Positions 43,407 to 51,680 of a DNA stretch of 64,000 nt are shown here, piece after piece. Source of the DNA: PALSA-1006 sp041660815 (GTDB lineage: Bacteria; Pseudomonadota; Gammaproteobacteria; Burkholderiales; Gallionellaceae); contig JBAZVN010000001.1 of NCBI GenBank assembly GCA_041660815.1, forward strand, positions 1 through 64,000, in the 5' to 3' direction. The notes beneath the pieces were generated by a model that was given only the letters and a program-made list of their open reading frames with translations, ran no database searches and had not been told where the DNA came from. A program made the position numbers and the translations under genes. Numbering within the stretch: position 1 is the stretch's first letter; every line of letters starts with the position of its first letter.

Positions 43407-44351
43407 ATGAAAATTCATCGTTCACTCGCATTTTTATTCGCTTGTATCTTTGCTCTGTTATTTCAAGGGTGTGCGCTGACCAGTCACCCCGTTGTCAGCC
43501 ACCCCGCATTTGGCAAGCCCTCCAGCAGCGCCGAAATGGAACGCCTACTCGATCAACCGGGGCCGATTCAATTTGATGCTATAGATAGCGCGCATTGGTC
43601 AGTCATCCTCTCAGGTTTATTAAATTTAAAAAGCGATGCCGCAATGCAAAACGGATTAAAAGATCATGAAGAACCGATACAAATTTACGCATATTTGCTA
43701 AAACATCCGCAGCGGGGAAATTTCTTGATAGATACGGGTGTATCAAAAAAACTAGTGGATAATCCGGGCGAAGAAGGGATTAACTGGCTAATTCAAAAAG
43801 TAATGCGCCTCGACAAATTAGAAATCAAGAAAAGTACCGCCGAAATTCTGCAAGAGATGGATGGAAAATTGTCTGGAATATTTTTTACTCATCTGCATAT
43901 CGACCACATTTCCGGAATGCCTGATATTGCCAACAACGTACCGCTGTCTATCGGTGCAACTGAATCCCGCGAAAGCAGTTTCAAAAATATGTTTGTACGT
44001 GGAGCGACTGATCAATTATTGAAGGATAAACAGCCGCTACAGGAATGGCACTTCCAGCCAGACCCGCAGGGAAATTTCAATGGAATCATAGATGTATTTG
44101 AGGATGCTTCTGTGTTCGCAATCAGTGTACCGGGACATACCCAAGGCAGCATTGCTTTTCTAATACGCAGTACACACGGCCCGGTGTTGCTCACCGGAGA
44201 TGCTTGCATCACACTTTGGGGCTGGGAACACACGGTTGAGCCCGGTGACTTTACCGCTGACCATGACCTTAATCTTCAAAGCTTGAAGAACATGAAAGCG
44301 CTTGTTGCGCGACATCCCCGGATCAAAGTACATTTAGGACATCAGCATTAA
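43407..44351 (+). CDS. Metallo-beta-lactamase-fold lipoprotein hydrolase
   Basis: The 314-residue protein has a lipoprotein signal (LAFLFACIFALLFQGC) with the lipidated Cys at about residue 22. The MBL fold shows FLIDTGV, THLHIDHISG (H162, H164, D166, H167), PGHTQGSIAFL and LTGDACITLWG, and ends HLGHQH, a complete dinuclear zinc site. The family includes lactonases and other hydrolases; the substrate is unknown. AAGGAGG precedes the ATG. The divergent LysR regulator and shared operator suggest inducible expression. Location is the outer or inner membrane facing the periplasm. Confidence 0.92.
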   Translation: MKIHRSLAFLFACIFALLFQGCALTSHPVVSHPAFGKPSSSAEMERLLDQPGPIQFDAIDSAHWSVILSGLLNLKSDAAMQNGLKDHEEPIQIYAYLLKHPQRGNFLIDTGVSKKLVDNPGEEGINWLIQKVMRLDKLEIKKSTAEILQEMDGKLSGIFFTHLHIDHISGMPDIANNVPLSIGATESRESSFKNMFVRGATDQLLKDKQPLQEWHFQPDPQGNFNGIIDVFEDASVFAISVPGHTQGSIAFLIRSTHGPVLLTGDACITLWGWEHTVEPGDFTADHDLNLQSLKNMKALVARHPRIKVHLGHQH

Positions 44352-44440
44352 GGCTTTTCTTAAATTAAATATGGCAGGAGAAGCTACGGCCTGAAAATCA
44401 ACCCCAGCCTGCTTCGAATCATTAAAAGTTTGCGCACAAT

Positions 44441-45181
44441 CTACTCGGTCGATGCACCGCAACATTTTTTATATTTCCTGCCGCTGCCGCAAATACAGGG
44501 AGCGTTGCGACTTATTTTTAGATTTTCACTGGCGGGGGATTTTCCACTGATACGGATTTCTTCCGCACGCCGCTGAGGAGCCCAGAATTTGAAAATCCAG
44601 CCAACACTCACTGGAATTGTTCTGGATAATTCTTCCCGTTGCGCCGGAGTTTGTACCAGTTGCTCTTCTTCCTCCGTTACCTCTTCTGCACCCAGCAAAT
44701 AAATGGGGCGCAGCATATCCGCACCGTGCTTTGATTCTAATAATGCCTTCCAGCTATCGCGATTAAAATTGATGCCTGTCATATAGCCGTGCGCCCACAT
44801 TTCCCCGTCGACATACTCACGCTCATCATCTACGTAAACATTCAAATCAAATACCGGCTCGAAAGGTTCATCCTCCTGTTGCAGATTCCAAACGATGGCG
44901 TTCAGGTGCCGACTTATCAGGTCAATGATTCGCTCTTTCTGGGCAGAGCTGGCAAAAGTGGGAGCGTCATCTTTGCTTGGCCCCCAAATTCTAGGCAACC
45001 AGTCACTTTGATTGAGTCGCACCGGACCGGACGCGATAGCGGTTAGAAAACCATCCAAACAATCCAGCATCATGATTTCATTCGATGTGGCATCCGACAT
45101 TAAAAAGTGATCCAGCTCATCCAACTCTTTTTCAGATAGCGCCGGAGTAACTTCAAAATCGTCCATATCTTCTTGTGTCAT
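44441..45181 (-). CDS. UPF0149/YecA-family protein with C-terminal SEC-C zinc motif
   Basis: The 246-residue protein has a UPF0149/YecA helical domain (about 15-170; LSEKELDELDHFLMS, MLDCLDGFLTAIASGP, WAHGYMTGINF) and ends in a SEC-C motif, RNAPCICGSGRKYKKCCG, which binds zinc and in SecA mediates SecB and ribosome contacts. Function is not established for the family. Start taken at 45181; the frame extends upstream to a GTG at 45307 with a Cys-rich, uncharacteristic N-terminus and no better ribosome site. Monocistronic. Confidence 0.88.
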   Translation of the reverse strand: MTQEDMDDFEVTPALSEKELDELDHFLMSDATSNEIMMLDCLDGFLTAIASGPVRLNQSDWLPRIWGPSKDDAPTFASSAQKERIIDLISRHLNAIVWNLQQEDEPFEPVFDLNVYVDDEREYVDGEMWAHGYMTGINFNRDSWKALLESKHGADMLRPIYLLGAEEVTEEEEQLVQTPAQREELSRTIPVSVGWIFKFWAPQRRAEEIRISGKSPASENLKISRNAPCICGSGRKYKKCCGASTE

Positions 45182-45570
45182 ATATTTACACCCAAATTTA
45201 GTAAGCAGAATCGCGATTTCGCGGAAAATCTTTTGGCAGCATTTCCCTGAGGGGTTGCTAGTTTCGCACAAACACAGTCCCAACTTGGTTTTAACATTAC
45301 ATCGCACTATTCCGCTGCCAATACTTAAGAATCGTTAAATGCAGCAACTCAAATTTGCCGGAAAAAATCCGGCAAAAGTCCGGCGAACAGAAAGTTATGT
45401 ATGGAGTTCGCGAAGCATGCGGACAAGATGTCCGCGCTCTCAGTATTCTTTTTCCAGCTCACTCACACTGAAAATGACATCGTTAATCATTGCGTTGATT
45501 TAGACTGAAACTACTTCACTCAATAAAATAAAAAGAAATACTTAATACAATCAATATATTGCAATATACT
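45182..45570. other. Intergenic region with small palindromic repeats
   Basis: About 390 bp without a gene. TTGCCGGA/TCCGGCAA (45355-45375) and GCGGACA/TGTCCGC (45419-45435) are short perfect hairpins of interspersed-repeat type. The right 100 bp, next to the ribE stop, is very A+T-rich and has no clear terminator. Confidence 0.55.
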
Positions 45571-46167
45571 TTATATTTTTTCCGCCGTCATCATGCGCTC
45601 GACATAACGCGCGATGAGATCGATTTCCAGATTCACTTTAGCAGCGGCGGCGAGTTGGTTGAGCGTGGTTACAGCCAACGTGTGCGGAATGAGATTCACT
45701 TCGAATTCTGCACCGGCAACATGATTGACCGTGAGACTGACGCCGTTGATGGTGATGGAGCCTTTGACGGCGATGAATTTGGCCAGCGCTTGCGGGGCGC
45801 GCACGATGAGCCGCCAGCTTTCGCCGATGTCGTTGAAGGCAATCACTTCGCCTACACCATCGACATGACCGCTGACCAGATGGCCGCCGAGGCGGTCGGA
45901 GAGTCGCAGGGCTTTTTCCAGATTGACGCGAGCGCCTTGTTTGTTCAGTCCGATGGTGCAGTCCAGGGTTTCGCGCGAGACGTCGACGGTAAAAGTTTTT
46001 TCTGAAAGTTGCACGACGGTAAGGCACACGCCGTTGACGGCAATGCTGTCGCCCAGTTGGACGTCCTGCATCCCGAGGTTTTCAGTGCTGACCGATAAAC
46101 GCAGACCGCCCTCGCGATTTTGCGCGCTAGTGATTGTGCCGACATCGGCGATGATTCCGCTAAACAT
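45571..46167 (-). CDS. ribE: Riboflavin synthase alpha subunit RibE
   Basis: This enzyme dismutates two molecules of 6,7-dimethyl-8-ribityllumazine to riboflavin. The 198-residue product is two similar beta-barrel halves: MFSGIIADVG, GDSIAVNGVCLTV, FTVDVSRETL in the first, GHLVSGHVDGVG, GSITINGVSLTV, FEVNLIPHTL in the second. It lies 45 bp downstream of ribD in the same orientation. No FMN riboswitch is evident upstream, as expected inside an operon. Confidence 0.97.
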   Translation of the reverse strand: MFSGIIADVGTITSAQNREGGLRLSVSTENLGMQDVQLGDSIAVNGVCLTVVQLSEKTFTVDVSRETLDCTIGLNKQGARVNLEKALRLSDRLGGHLVSGHVDGVGEVIAFNDIGESWRLIVRAPQALAKFIAVKGSITINGVSLTVNHVAGAEFEVNLIPHTLAVTTLNQLAAAAKVNLEIDLIARYVERMMTAEKI

Positions 46168-46212
46168 GCTGTCTCCTTAACATCTTAAATATCGGGACTC
46201 GCGATGAAACCA

Positions 46213-47313
46213 CTATCCCAAGCTACATTTTTCATTTATTTTTGCGATGATGCGCAAATCATTTCCGACTTGGCGCACGTCTTGCCAGGCTAATTCCACC
46301 CGATCTTCCAGGCTGCTTAATTCGCCCAATTGTGCCATGCCGCGCGCCAAATCGCCCAGCAATTGCGGCGCGAAATATAAATATAACTCATTGATTAAAT
46401 TGAGTTTTATAAGCGACCCATTGAGCGTACTGCCGGCTTCAACCAGTACTTCATTGCATCCATTAGCAGCAAGATAACGCATGGTGGCCGCCAAATCCAC
46501 TCGCCCGTTTTCATCTTCCAATACGATTATTTTTGCGCCCAACTTTTCCAGCACGGCAATTTTTTCAGAATGGGGAATGGCGGCCACGATGAGCACCGGA
46601 CCGCCTCGAAAAATTTTCGCCTCGGGGGAAATACGCAGGTGACTGTCGAGCACGACACGCAACGGTTGGCGGCTGGTCTCAACTTGCCGCACTGAAAGTT
46701 GCGCGTCGTCCGCCAGTACGGTGTCGATGCCGGTCAGCACGGCGCAGGATCGGGCGCGCAACGCATGGACATCGCGGCGCGCGGTTGCACCCGTAATCCA
46801 CTGACTTGCCCCGTTGGACAGCGCTGTGCGCCCGTCCAAACTGGCGGCAATTTTGCTGCGCACCCAGGGCAGACCGGTGGTCATGCGCGTAACAAATCCA
46901 ATATTCAGGTTGCCCGCCTCGGCTTCCATCAAGCCGCACTCCACGACTATTCCAGCAGCGCGCAGTTTGGCAATGCCTTGCCCGGCCACCAGCGGATTGG
47001 GGTCTTGCATGGCGATGACAACGCGCGCGACTCCCGCGTCGATCAGGGCATCGGCACAGGGTGGCGTGCGCCCGAAGTGACTGCAGGGTTCCAGGGTGAC
47101 ATAGGCGGTTGCGCCCCGTGCTTGGTTACCTGCGGCACGCAACGCAAGCGGTTCGGCGTGCGGTTCACCGGCGCGTTCGTGCCAGGCTTCACCGATATTA
47201 ATTCCGTCTTTGACGATCACGCAGCCGACGCGCGGATTGGGCGTGGTGGTAAATAAGCCGCGTTCAGCCAGATGGAGTGCGCGAGCCATCCAAGTGCTGT
47301 CGACCGGGCTCAT
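46213..47313 (-). CDS. ribD: Bifunctional riboflavin deaminase/reductase RibD
   Basis: RibD performs the second and third steps of riboflavin synthesis. The 366-residue product has the N-terminal cytidine-deaminase-like domain with HAEPLALRAAG and the zinc ligands in TLEPCSHFGRTPPC, and a C-terminal reductase domain (about 145-360) beginning WVRSKIAASLDGRTA and containing NEVLVEAGSTLNGSL. Both halves are complete. The start overlaps the nrdR stop by 4 bp, so the genes are translationally coupled. Confidence 0.97.
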   Translation of the reverse strand: MSPVDSTWMARALHLAERGLFTTTPNPRVGCVIVKDGINIGEAWHERAGEPHAEPLALRAAGNQARGATAYVTLEPCSHFGRTPPCADALIDAGVARVVIAMQDPNPLVAGQGIAKLRAAGIVVECGLMEAEAGNLNIGFVTRMTTGLPWVRSKIAASLDGRTALSNGASQWITGATARRDVHALRARSCAVLTGIDTVLADDAQLSVRQVETSRQPLRVVLDSHLRISPEAKIFRGGPVLIVAAIPHSEKIAVLEKLGAKIIVLEDENGRVDLAATMRYLAANGCNEVLVEAGSTLNGSLIKLNLINELYLYFAPQLLGDLARGMAQLGELSSLEDRVELAWQDVRQVGNDLRIIAKINEKCSLG

Positions 47314-47792
47314 GCTTTATCGGTCTTACGGCGTGAAGTGGAAGGCTGACTGACGGCGTCAATCGCGTCGGAAAAATCACCGACGTCTTGAAAGCTTTTA
47401 TACACGGAGGCAAAACGAATGTAGGCGACCTTGTCGAGCTTCAACAATTCTTTCATCACCATTTCGCCGATCTGGCGCGAGCCAATTTCACGCTCGCCCA
47501 TCGCAAAAACTTTTTGCGAAATATTATCGACCGCGCTATCTACCAACTCGGTGGACACGGGACGTTTGTGCAGGGCACGCGAAAAGCTGGTGCGCAATTT
47601 GGAGGTATCAAACTCACTGCGCATGCCGTTTTGTTTGACCACTTGCGGCATGCGCAGCTCGATATTTTCAAACGTGGAAAAGCGTTTATCGCACGACAAG
47701 CAACGCCGCCGCCGGCGAATACTGTCGCCCTCCTCGTTTTCACGGGTATCGACGACTTGCGTATCGGGGTGCTTACAGAAGGGGCATTTCAT
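47310..47792 (-). CDS. nrdR: Transcriptional repressor NrdR
   Basis: NrdR senses ATP/dATP and represses ribonucleotide reductase genes. The 160-residue product has a zinc ribbon (CPFC and CLSC, residues 3-34, with DTRENEEGDSIRRRRRC) and an ATP-cone domain (about 49-139; VVKQNGMRSEFDTSKLRTSF). It is placed between glyA and ribD as in many beta- and gammaproteobacteria. There is no purine-rich ribosome site before the ATG; the upstream sequence is C-rich and forms one arm of an inverted repeat. Confidence 0.97.
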   Translation of the reverse strand: MKCPFCKHPDTQVVDTRENEEGDSIRRRRRCLSCDKRFSTFENIELRMPQVVKQNGMRSEFDTSKLRTSFSRALHKRPVSTELVDSAVDNISQKVFAMGEREIGSRQIGEMVMKELLKLDKVAYIRFASVYKSFQDVGDFSDAIDAVSQPSTSRRKTDKA

Positions 47793-47802
47793 GGGTGGGT
47801 GA

Positions 47803-47856
47803 AAATGGGGAAGAGATTAACGGGAAATTTTCATGTCCGATTTCTCTTCCCCATTT
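47803..47856. repeat. 14-bp inverted repeat between glyA and nrdR
   Basis: AAATGGGGAAGAGA (47803-47816) pairs perfectly with TCTCTTCCCCATTT (47843-47856), 26-nt loop. On the transcript it starts just after the glyA stop and ends about 10 nt before the nrdR ATG. No U-run follows, so it could stabilise the glyA message or limit nrdR translation. Confidence 0.6.
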
Positions 47857-47863
47857 ACTTGGA

Positions 47864-49111
47864 TTAAGCCCCGTATACCGGAAATTGCGTGGTCAGCTTT
47901 TTAACTTCGGCTGAGACGCGCGCGATCACCGCATCATCATTCGGCGCATCCAACACGTCGGCAATCAAATGGGATAGTTTTTCAGCTTCCAATTCTTTGA
48001 AACCGCGCGTGGTCATGGCGGGCGTGCCGATACGTATCCCGCTGGTTACAAAAGGTTTTTGCGGATCGTTTGGAATTGCATTTTTGTTCACGGTGATGTG
48101 TGCACGTCCCAACGCGGCTTCGGCATCTTTACCCGTCAAATTCTTGGCTTGCAAATCGACGAGGAACACATGACTGTCGGTACGACCGGATACGATGCGC
48201 AAACCGCGCTCCTGCAGCACCTTGGTCATCACGCGGGCATTGTCCACCACTTGTTTTTGATACGCTTTGAATTCTTTGCTCGCCGCTTCTTTAAACGCAA
48301 CGGCTTTGGCCGCAATCACGTGCATCAACGGGCCGCCTTGCAGCGCGGGGAAGATGGCAGAGTTAAGTGCTTTTTCGTGTTCGGCCTTGGCCAAAATCAA
48401 GCCGCCGCGCGGACCGCGCAAGGTTTTATGCGTAGTGGTCGTAACGAAGTCGGCAATGCCCACCGGACTTGGATAATATCCCGCCGCAATCAAACCGGCA
48501 TAGTGCGCCATGTCCACAAACAGATACGCACCGACACTGTCGGCAATCGCGCGGAAGCGCTTCCAGTCGATGACCAACGCATAAGCGGAAGCACCGGCCA
48601 CAATCATTTTGGGCTTGTGCTGGGTGGCCAACGCTTGCACTTGGTCATAGTCAATTTCTTCTTTATCGTTCAGGCCGTATTGAATGGCGTTATACAACTT
48701 GCCACTGATATTGACCGAGGCGCCGTGCGTCAGGTGACCGCCGTGGGCGAGACTCATGCCCAGAATGGTGTCGCCCGGCTTGAGCACGGAAACATACACC
48801 GCCTGATTGGCTTGCGAACCGGAGTGCGGCTGCACGTTGGCGTACTCGGCACCGAACAGCGCTTTGGCGCGGTCAATCGCGAGCTGCTCGGCGATGTCGG
48901 CAAATTCACAACCGCCGTAATAACGCTTGCCCGGATAACCTTCCGCATATTTGTTGGTGAGTTGGCCGCCCTGTGCTTCCATGACTGCCGGGCTGGTGTA
49001 ATTTTCCGAAGCAATCAGTTCGATATGCTCTTCCTGACGTGCATTTTCTTTTTGAATTGCATCCCATAAATCCGGGTCGACAACAGCGAGGGTATTTTTA
49101 CGTGAGAACAT
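47864..49111 (-). CDS. glyA: Serine hydroxymethyltransferase GlyA
   Basis: GlyA converts serine and tetrahydrofolate to glycine and methylene-tetrahydrofolate using pyridoxal phosphate. The 415-residue product shows IELIASENYTSPAVMEAQG, NKYAEGYPGKRYYGGCE, AHGGHLTHG, DMAHYAGLIAAG and the PLP lysine in TTTHKTLRGPRGG. Length is standard. It heads the glyA-nrdR-ribD-ribE block. Confidence 0.98.
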   Translation of the reverse strand: MFSRKNTLAVVDPDLWDAIQKENARQEEHIELIASENYTSPAVMEAQGGQLTNKYAEGYPGKRYYGGCEFADIAEQLAIDRAKALFGAEYANVQPHSGSQANQAVYVSVLKPGDTILGMSLAHGGHLTHGASVNISGKLYNAIQYGLNDKEEIDYDQVQALATQHKPKMIVAGASAYALVIDWKRFRAIADSVGAYLFVDMAHYAGLIAAGYYPSPVGIADFVTTTTHKTLRGPRGGLILAKAEHEKALNSAIFPALQGGPLMHVIAAKAVAFKEAASKEFKAYQKQVVDNARVMTKVLQERGLRIVSGRTDSHVFLVDLQAKNLTGKDAEAALGRAHITVNKNAIPNDPQKPFVTSGIRIGTPAMTTRGFKELEAEKLSHLIADVLDAPNDDAVIARVSAEVKKLTTQFPVYGA

Positions 49112-49194
49112 GACAGCCTTTCAAAGGTAAGTAGAAATTTTAATGGCGCGCATTTTATCATGCCGCTTTTGAATACCAAAAATCCAAATGATTA

Positions 49195-50130
49195 TTATTC
49201 GTATCCCAGCGATTTCAACACTTGGGCGTTATCCGCCCAACCGCTGCGCACTTTGATCCAGACTTCCAGAAACACTTTTCCGTCGAATAATTTTTCCATA
49301 TCGAGGCGCGCCTGGGTGGCGATTTCTTTAAGCTTTTCACCTTTGGCGCCGATGAGCATGGCTTTGTGCGCGTCTTTGTCGACAAGAATGGCGGCATGAA
49401 TGCGGCGCAATTTTCCTTCCATTTTGAACTGCTCAATGATGACGCTGACCGAGTAGGGAAGCTCTTCGCCGGTAAAACGAAATACTTTTTCACGCACAAT
49501 TTCCGCGGCCAGAAAACGTTCGTTGCGGTCGGTCACCTCATCTTCCGGATAAATTTTTTCACCTTCGGGCAAGTAAGGGCGAATCGCATCCAGCAAGGTA
49601 TCCAACTGGTTGTCGTGCTTGGCGCTTACCGGCACAATGGCGGCGAAATGCCGCTCCTGCGCAATATCTTGAATAAATGGAAGTAATTCATTCTTATGTT
49701 CCATGTTATCCACCTTGTTGATCACCAGCAACACGGGGATATGGGTAGGCAATAACCTCATGACTTGCCGGTCGCGCTCGTCAAAATGGCGCGCCTCAAT
49801 GACAAACAACACGGCACTGACATCGCGCAAACTGCTGGTGACAACTTTATTTAAGCCCTTATTTAGGGTGTTCAAATATTGCGTCTGGAAGCCCGGCGTG
49901 TCGACAAAAACAAACTGGGTATCAGGCTCGGTGAGGATGCCGGTGATGCGATGCCGGGTGGTCTGTGCCTTGCGCGAGGTGATGCTGACCTTCTGCCCGA
50001 TCAAATGATTTAGCAGGGTGGATTTACCCACGTTGGGTCGTCCCACAATGGCTATAAAGCCGGTGTGAAACGGTGCCGCGGATTCAGCAGTAGTATTTTC
50101 CGGCGGGGTATTTTGCGTGGTATCGGTCAT
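49195..50130 (-). CDS. era: GTPase Era
   Basis: Era assists 16S rRNA maturation and 30S assembly. The 311-residue product has the G-domain (about 25-190; G1 GRPNVGKSTLLN, G2 TTRHRITGI, G3 DTPGFQTQ, G4 NKVDNM) and a C-terminal KH RNA-binding domain with GAKGEKLKEIATQAR. The N-terminal 22 residues (TQNTPPENTTAESAAP) are extra and variable. The ATG overlaps the rnc stop by 4 bp, the usual arrangement. recO does not follow in this genome; glyA does. Confidence 0.98.
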   Translation of the reverse strand: MTDTTQNTPPENTTAESAAPFHTGFIAIVGRPNVGKSTLLNHLIGQKVSITSRKAQTTRHRITGILTEPDTQFVFVDTPGFQTQYLNTLNKGLNKVVTSSLRDVSAVLFVIEARHFDERDRQVMRLLPTHIPVLLVINKVDNMEHKNELLPFIQDIAQERHFAAIVPVSAKHDNQLDTLLDAIRPYLPEGEKIYPEDEVTDRNERFLAAEIVREKVFRFTGEELPYSVSVIIEQFKMEGKLRRIHAAILVDKDAHKAMLIGAKGEKLKEIATQARLDMEKLFDGKVFLEVWIKVRSGWADNAQVLKSLGYE

Positions 50131-50807
50131 GGTTTTGGATGATTAATTAATTTAAAAGCGGCTTCGGCGGCGACTTGTTCCGCGATGCGGCGGGTGCTGC
50201 CTTCGCCGCGCGTGGTGATTTTTAATTGGGCGATTTCGCATTCCACCACAAAGAGTTGCGCATGTGCCTCGCCCTGGGTTGCCACCACCGCATACTTTGG
50301 CAGATTCAATTTGTGCCCCTGCAAATATTCCTGCAACAACGTTTTCGCATCTTTTCCCAGACTGTAAACATCCATCTGCTTCACATGAGGTACGTACAAT
50401 TTAAGTATCACTTGCTCGGCAGCAGCGAAACCCGAGTCCAGAAAAATGGCACCGAATAAAGCTTCCATGGCATCCGCCAAAATCGAAGGGCGGCGGAATC
50501 CCGCACTTTTGCGCTCGCCTTCCCCCAGCAATAACAGTTCGCCCAATTTTATGCCCTGAGCCAAGGTGTACAAAGTATGCTGGTTCACCAGATTGGAACG
50601 CAAACGCGACAGATCACCTTCGGGTAATTCGGGATGTTGGCTGTAGAGATAGTTGGCAATCGCGCAGTTTAAAACGCTGTCGCCCAAAAACTCCAGACGT
50701 TCATTATGCGCGGTGCTATGACTGCGATGCGTCAACGCTTTTTGCAGAAGTTGCGGCTGCTTAAATTGGTAGCCGATCTGCTGGCATAAAGACTCTCGGC
50801 TCATCAT
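50127..50807 (-). CDS. rnc: Ribonuclease III
   Basis: RNase III cleaves double-stranded RNA in rRNA processing. The 226-residue product has the signature ERLEFLGDSVLN with metal-binding Glu and Asp (about 37-48), the second acidic motif DAMEALFGAIFLDSG and a C-terminal double-stranded RNA-binding domain (about 155-222; DAKTLLQEYLQG, AEQVAAEAAF). It lies directly after lepB; the small DUF4845 gene that often separates them in related bacteria is absent. Confidence 0.98.
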   Translation of the reverse strand: MMSRESLCQQIGYQFKQPQLLQKALTHRSHSTAHNERLEFLGDSVLNCAIANYLYSQHPELPEGDLSRLRSNLVNQHTLYTLAQGIKLGELLLLGEGERKSAGFRRPSILADAMEALFGAIFLDSGFAAAEQVILKLYVPHVKQMDVYSLGKDAKTLLQEYLQGHKLNLPKYAVVATQGEAHAQLFVVECEIAQLKITTRGEGSTRRIAEQVAAEAAFKLINHPKP

Positions 50808-50824
50808 TTATAATCCATAAATCG

Positions 50825-51628
50825 TCAGTCTATGGGCAGGCCGATTCGTTTCAAATCGCCAAAATTCATCCATATAAAGAATGCCTTACCTACAATCATC
50901 TTATCCGGAACAAAGCCCCAATAACGGCTATCGCGGCTATTGTCGCGATTATCACCCATCATGAAATAATGGCCATCGGGCACTTTACAATTGATCTCGG
51001 ATTCGCTGTAGCGGCAGCTTTCAAAATAGGGAAACTCAGCCACGCTGTTCAGGTGTACCGACGGCATTTCGGGGTTTACCAAAATAGGATGCGCATGACC
51101 GCTCAAGTCCTCGCTATAGCGTTCGGTATGCACAAAATTCAAACCACTTTCAACGTAGTTGTAATCGCCCTGCGCTTGCTGCGCTTGCTCTGCGCCGTTG
51201 ATCCATATTTTTTTGTTGCGGTATACAACCGTATCGCCCGGCAAAGCAATCACGCGTTTGATGTAGTCAATCGACGGATTTTCGGGATAGTGAAACACCA
51301 TCACATCACCGCGCTTGGGATCGTTCATCTCGATAATTTTTACGTTGATAATCGGCAGACGAATACCCAGCGTAAATTTATTAACCAGAATAAAATCACC
51401 GACTTGCAATGTCGGAATCATCGAGCCCGATGGGATTTTGAACGGCTCGACCAAAAAAGAGCGCAGCAGAAATACCGCCAAAATAACCGGAAAAAAGCTC
51501 TTGGCGTATTCAACCCACCACGGCTCAGGGCTATCCGGTGCGCGCTTGGCGAGCAACACATATTTATCCAGCAACCACACGCAACCTGTGATTACCAGCA
51601 ATACAAACATAATTAAAGCGAAGTCCAT
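50825..51628 (-). CDS. lepB: Signal peptidase I LepB
   Basis: LepB cleaves signal peptides of exported proteins at the outer face of the inner membrane. The 267-residue product has two N-terminal membrane segments (about 3-18 and 45-60), the Ser nucleophile in SGSMIPTLQVGDFI, the Lys general base in DYIKRVIALPGD and the box MGDNRDNSRDSRYWG. It is preceded by lepA with 44 bp between, made of three near-tandem copies of an AATAAACAGG unit that provides its ribosome site. Confidence 0.97.
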   Translation of the reverse strand: MDFALIMFVLLVITGCVWLLDKYVLLAKRAPDSPEPWWVEYAKSFFPVILAVFLLRSFLVEPFKIPSGSMIPTLQVGDFILVNKFTLGIRLPIINVKIIEMNDPKRGDVMVFHYPENPSIDYIKRVIALPGDTVVYRNKKIWINGAEQAQQAQGDYNYVESGLNFVHTERYSEDLSGHAHPILVNPEMPSVHLNSVAEFPYFESCRYSESEINCKVPDGHYFMMGDNRDNSRDSRYWGFVPDKMIVGKAFFIWMNFGDLKRIGLPID

Positions 51629-51636
51629 CTATCTGT

Positions 51637-51680
51637 CCTGTTTATTCTTTGGCCTGTTTATTATCCGGCCTGTTATTTAT
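51637..51680 (-). repeat. Triplicated 15-bp unit at the lepA-lepB junction
   Basis: On the minus strand three successive units resemble AATAAACAGGCC (ATAACAGGCCGGA, TAATAAACAGGCCAAA, GAATAAACAGGACAG). The last includes the lepB Shine-Dalgarno AGGA. It appears to be local duplication of the translation-initiation region. Confidence 0.6.

Noticed and set aside
45182..45307. Cys-rich 42-residue extension of the YecA/SEC-C protein
   Set aside because: Starts at GTG without a ribosome site, is unlike the family N-terminus; kept only as a possibility.
45182..47864. FMN riboswitch controlling the rib genes
   Set aside because: No RFN-like conserved elements upstream of ribD or ribE; the genes are internal to the glyA-nrdR block.
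48059..49069. 336-codon plus-strand frame
   Set aside because: Antisense to glyA, whose identity is certain; a shadow caused by codon bias.
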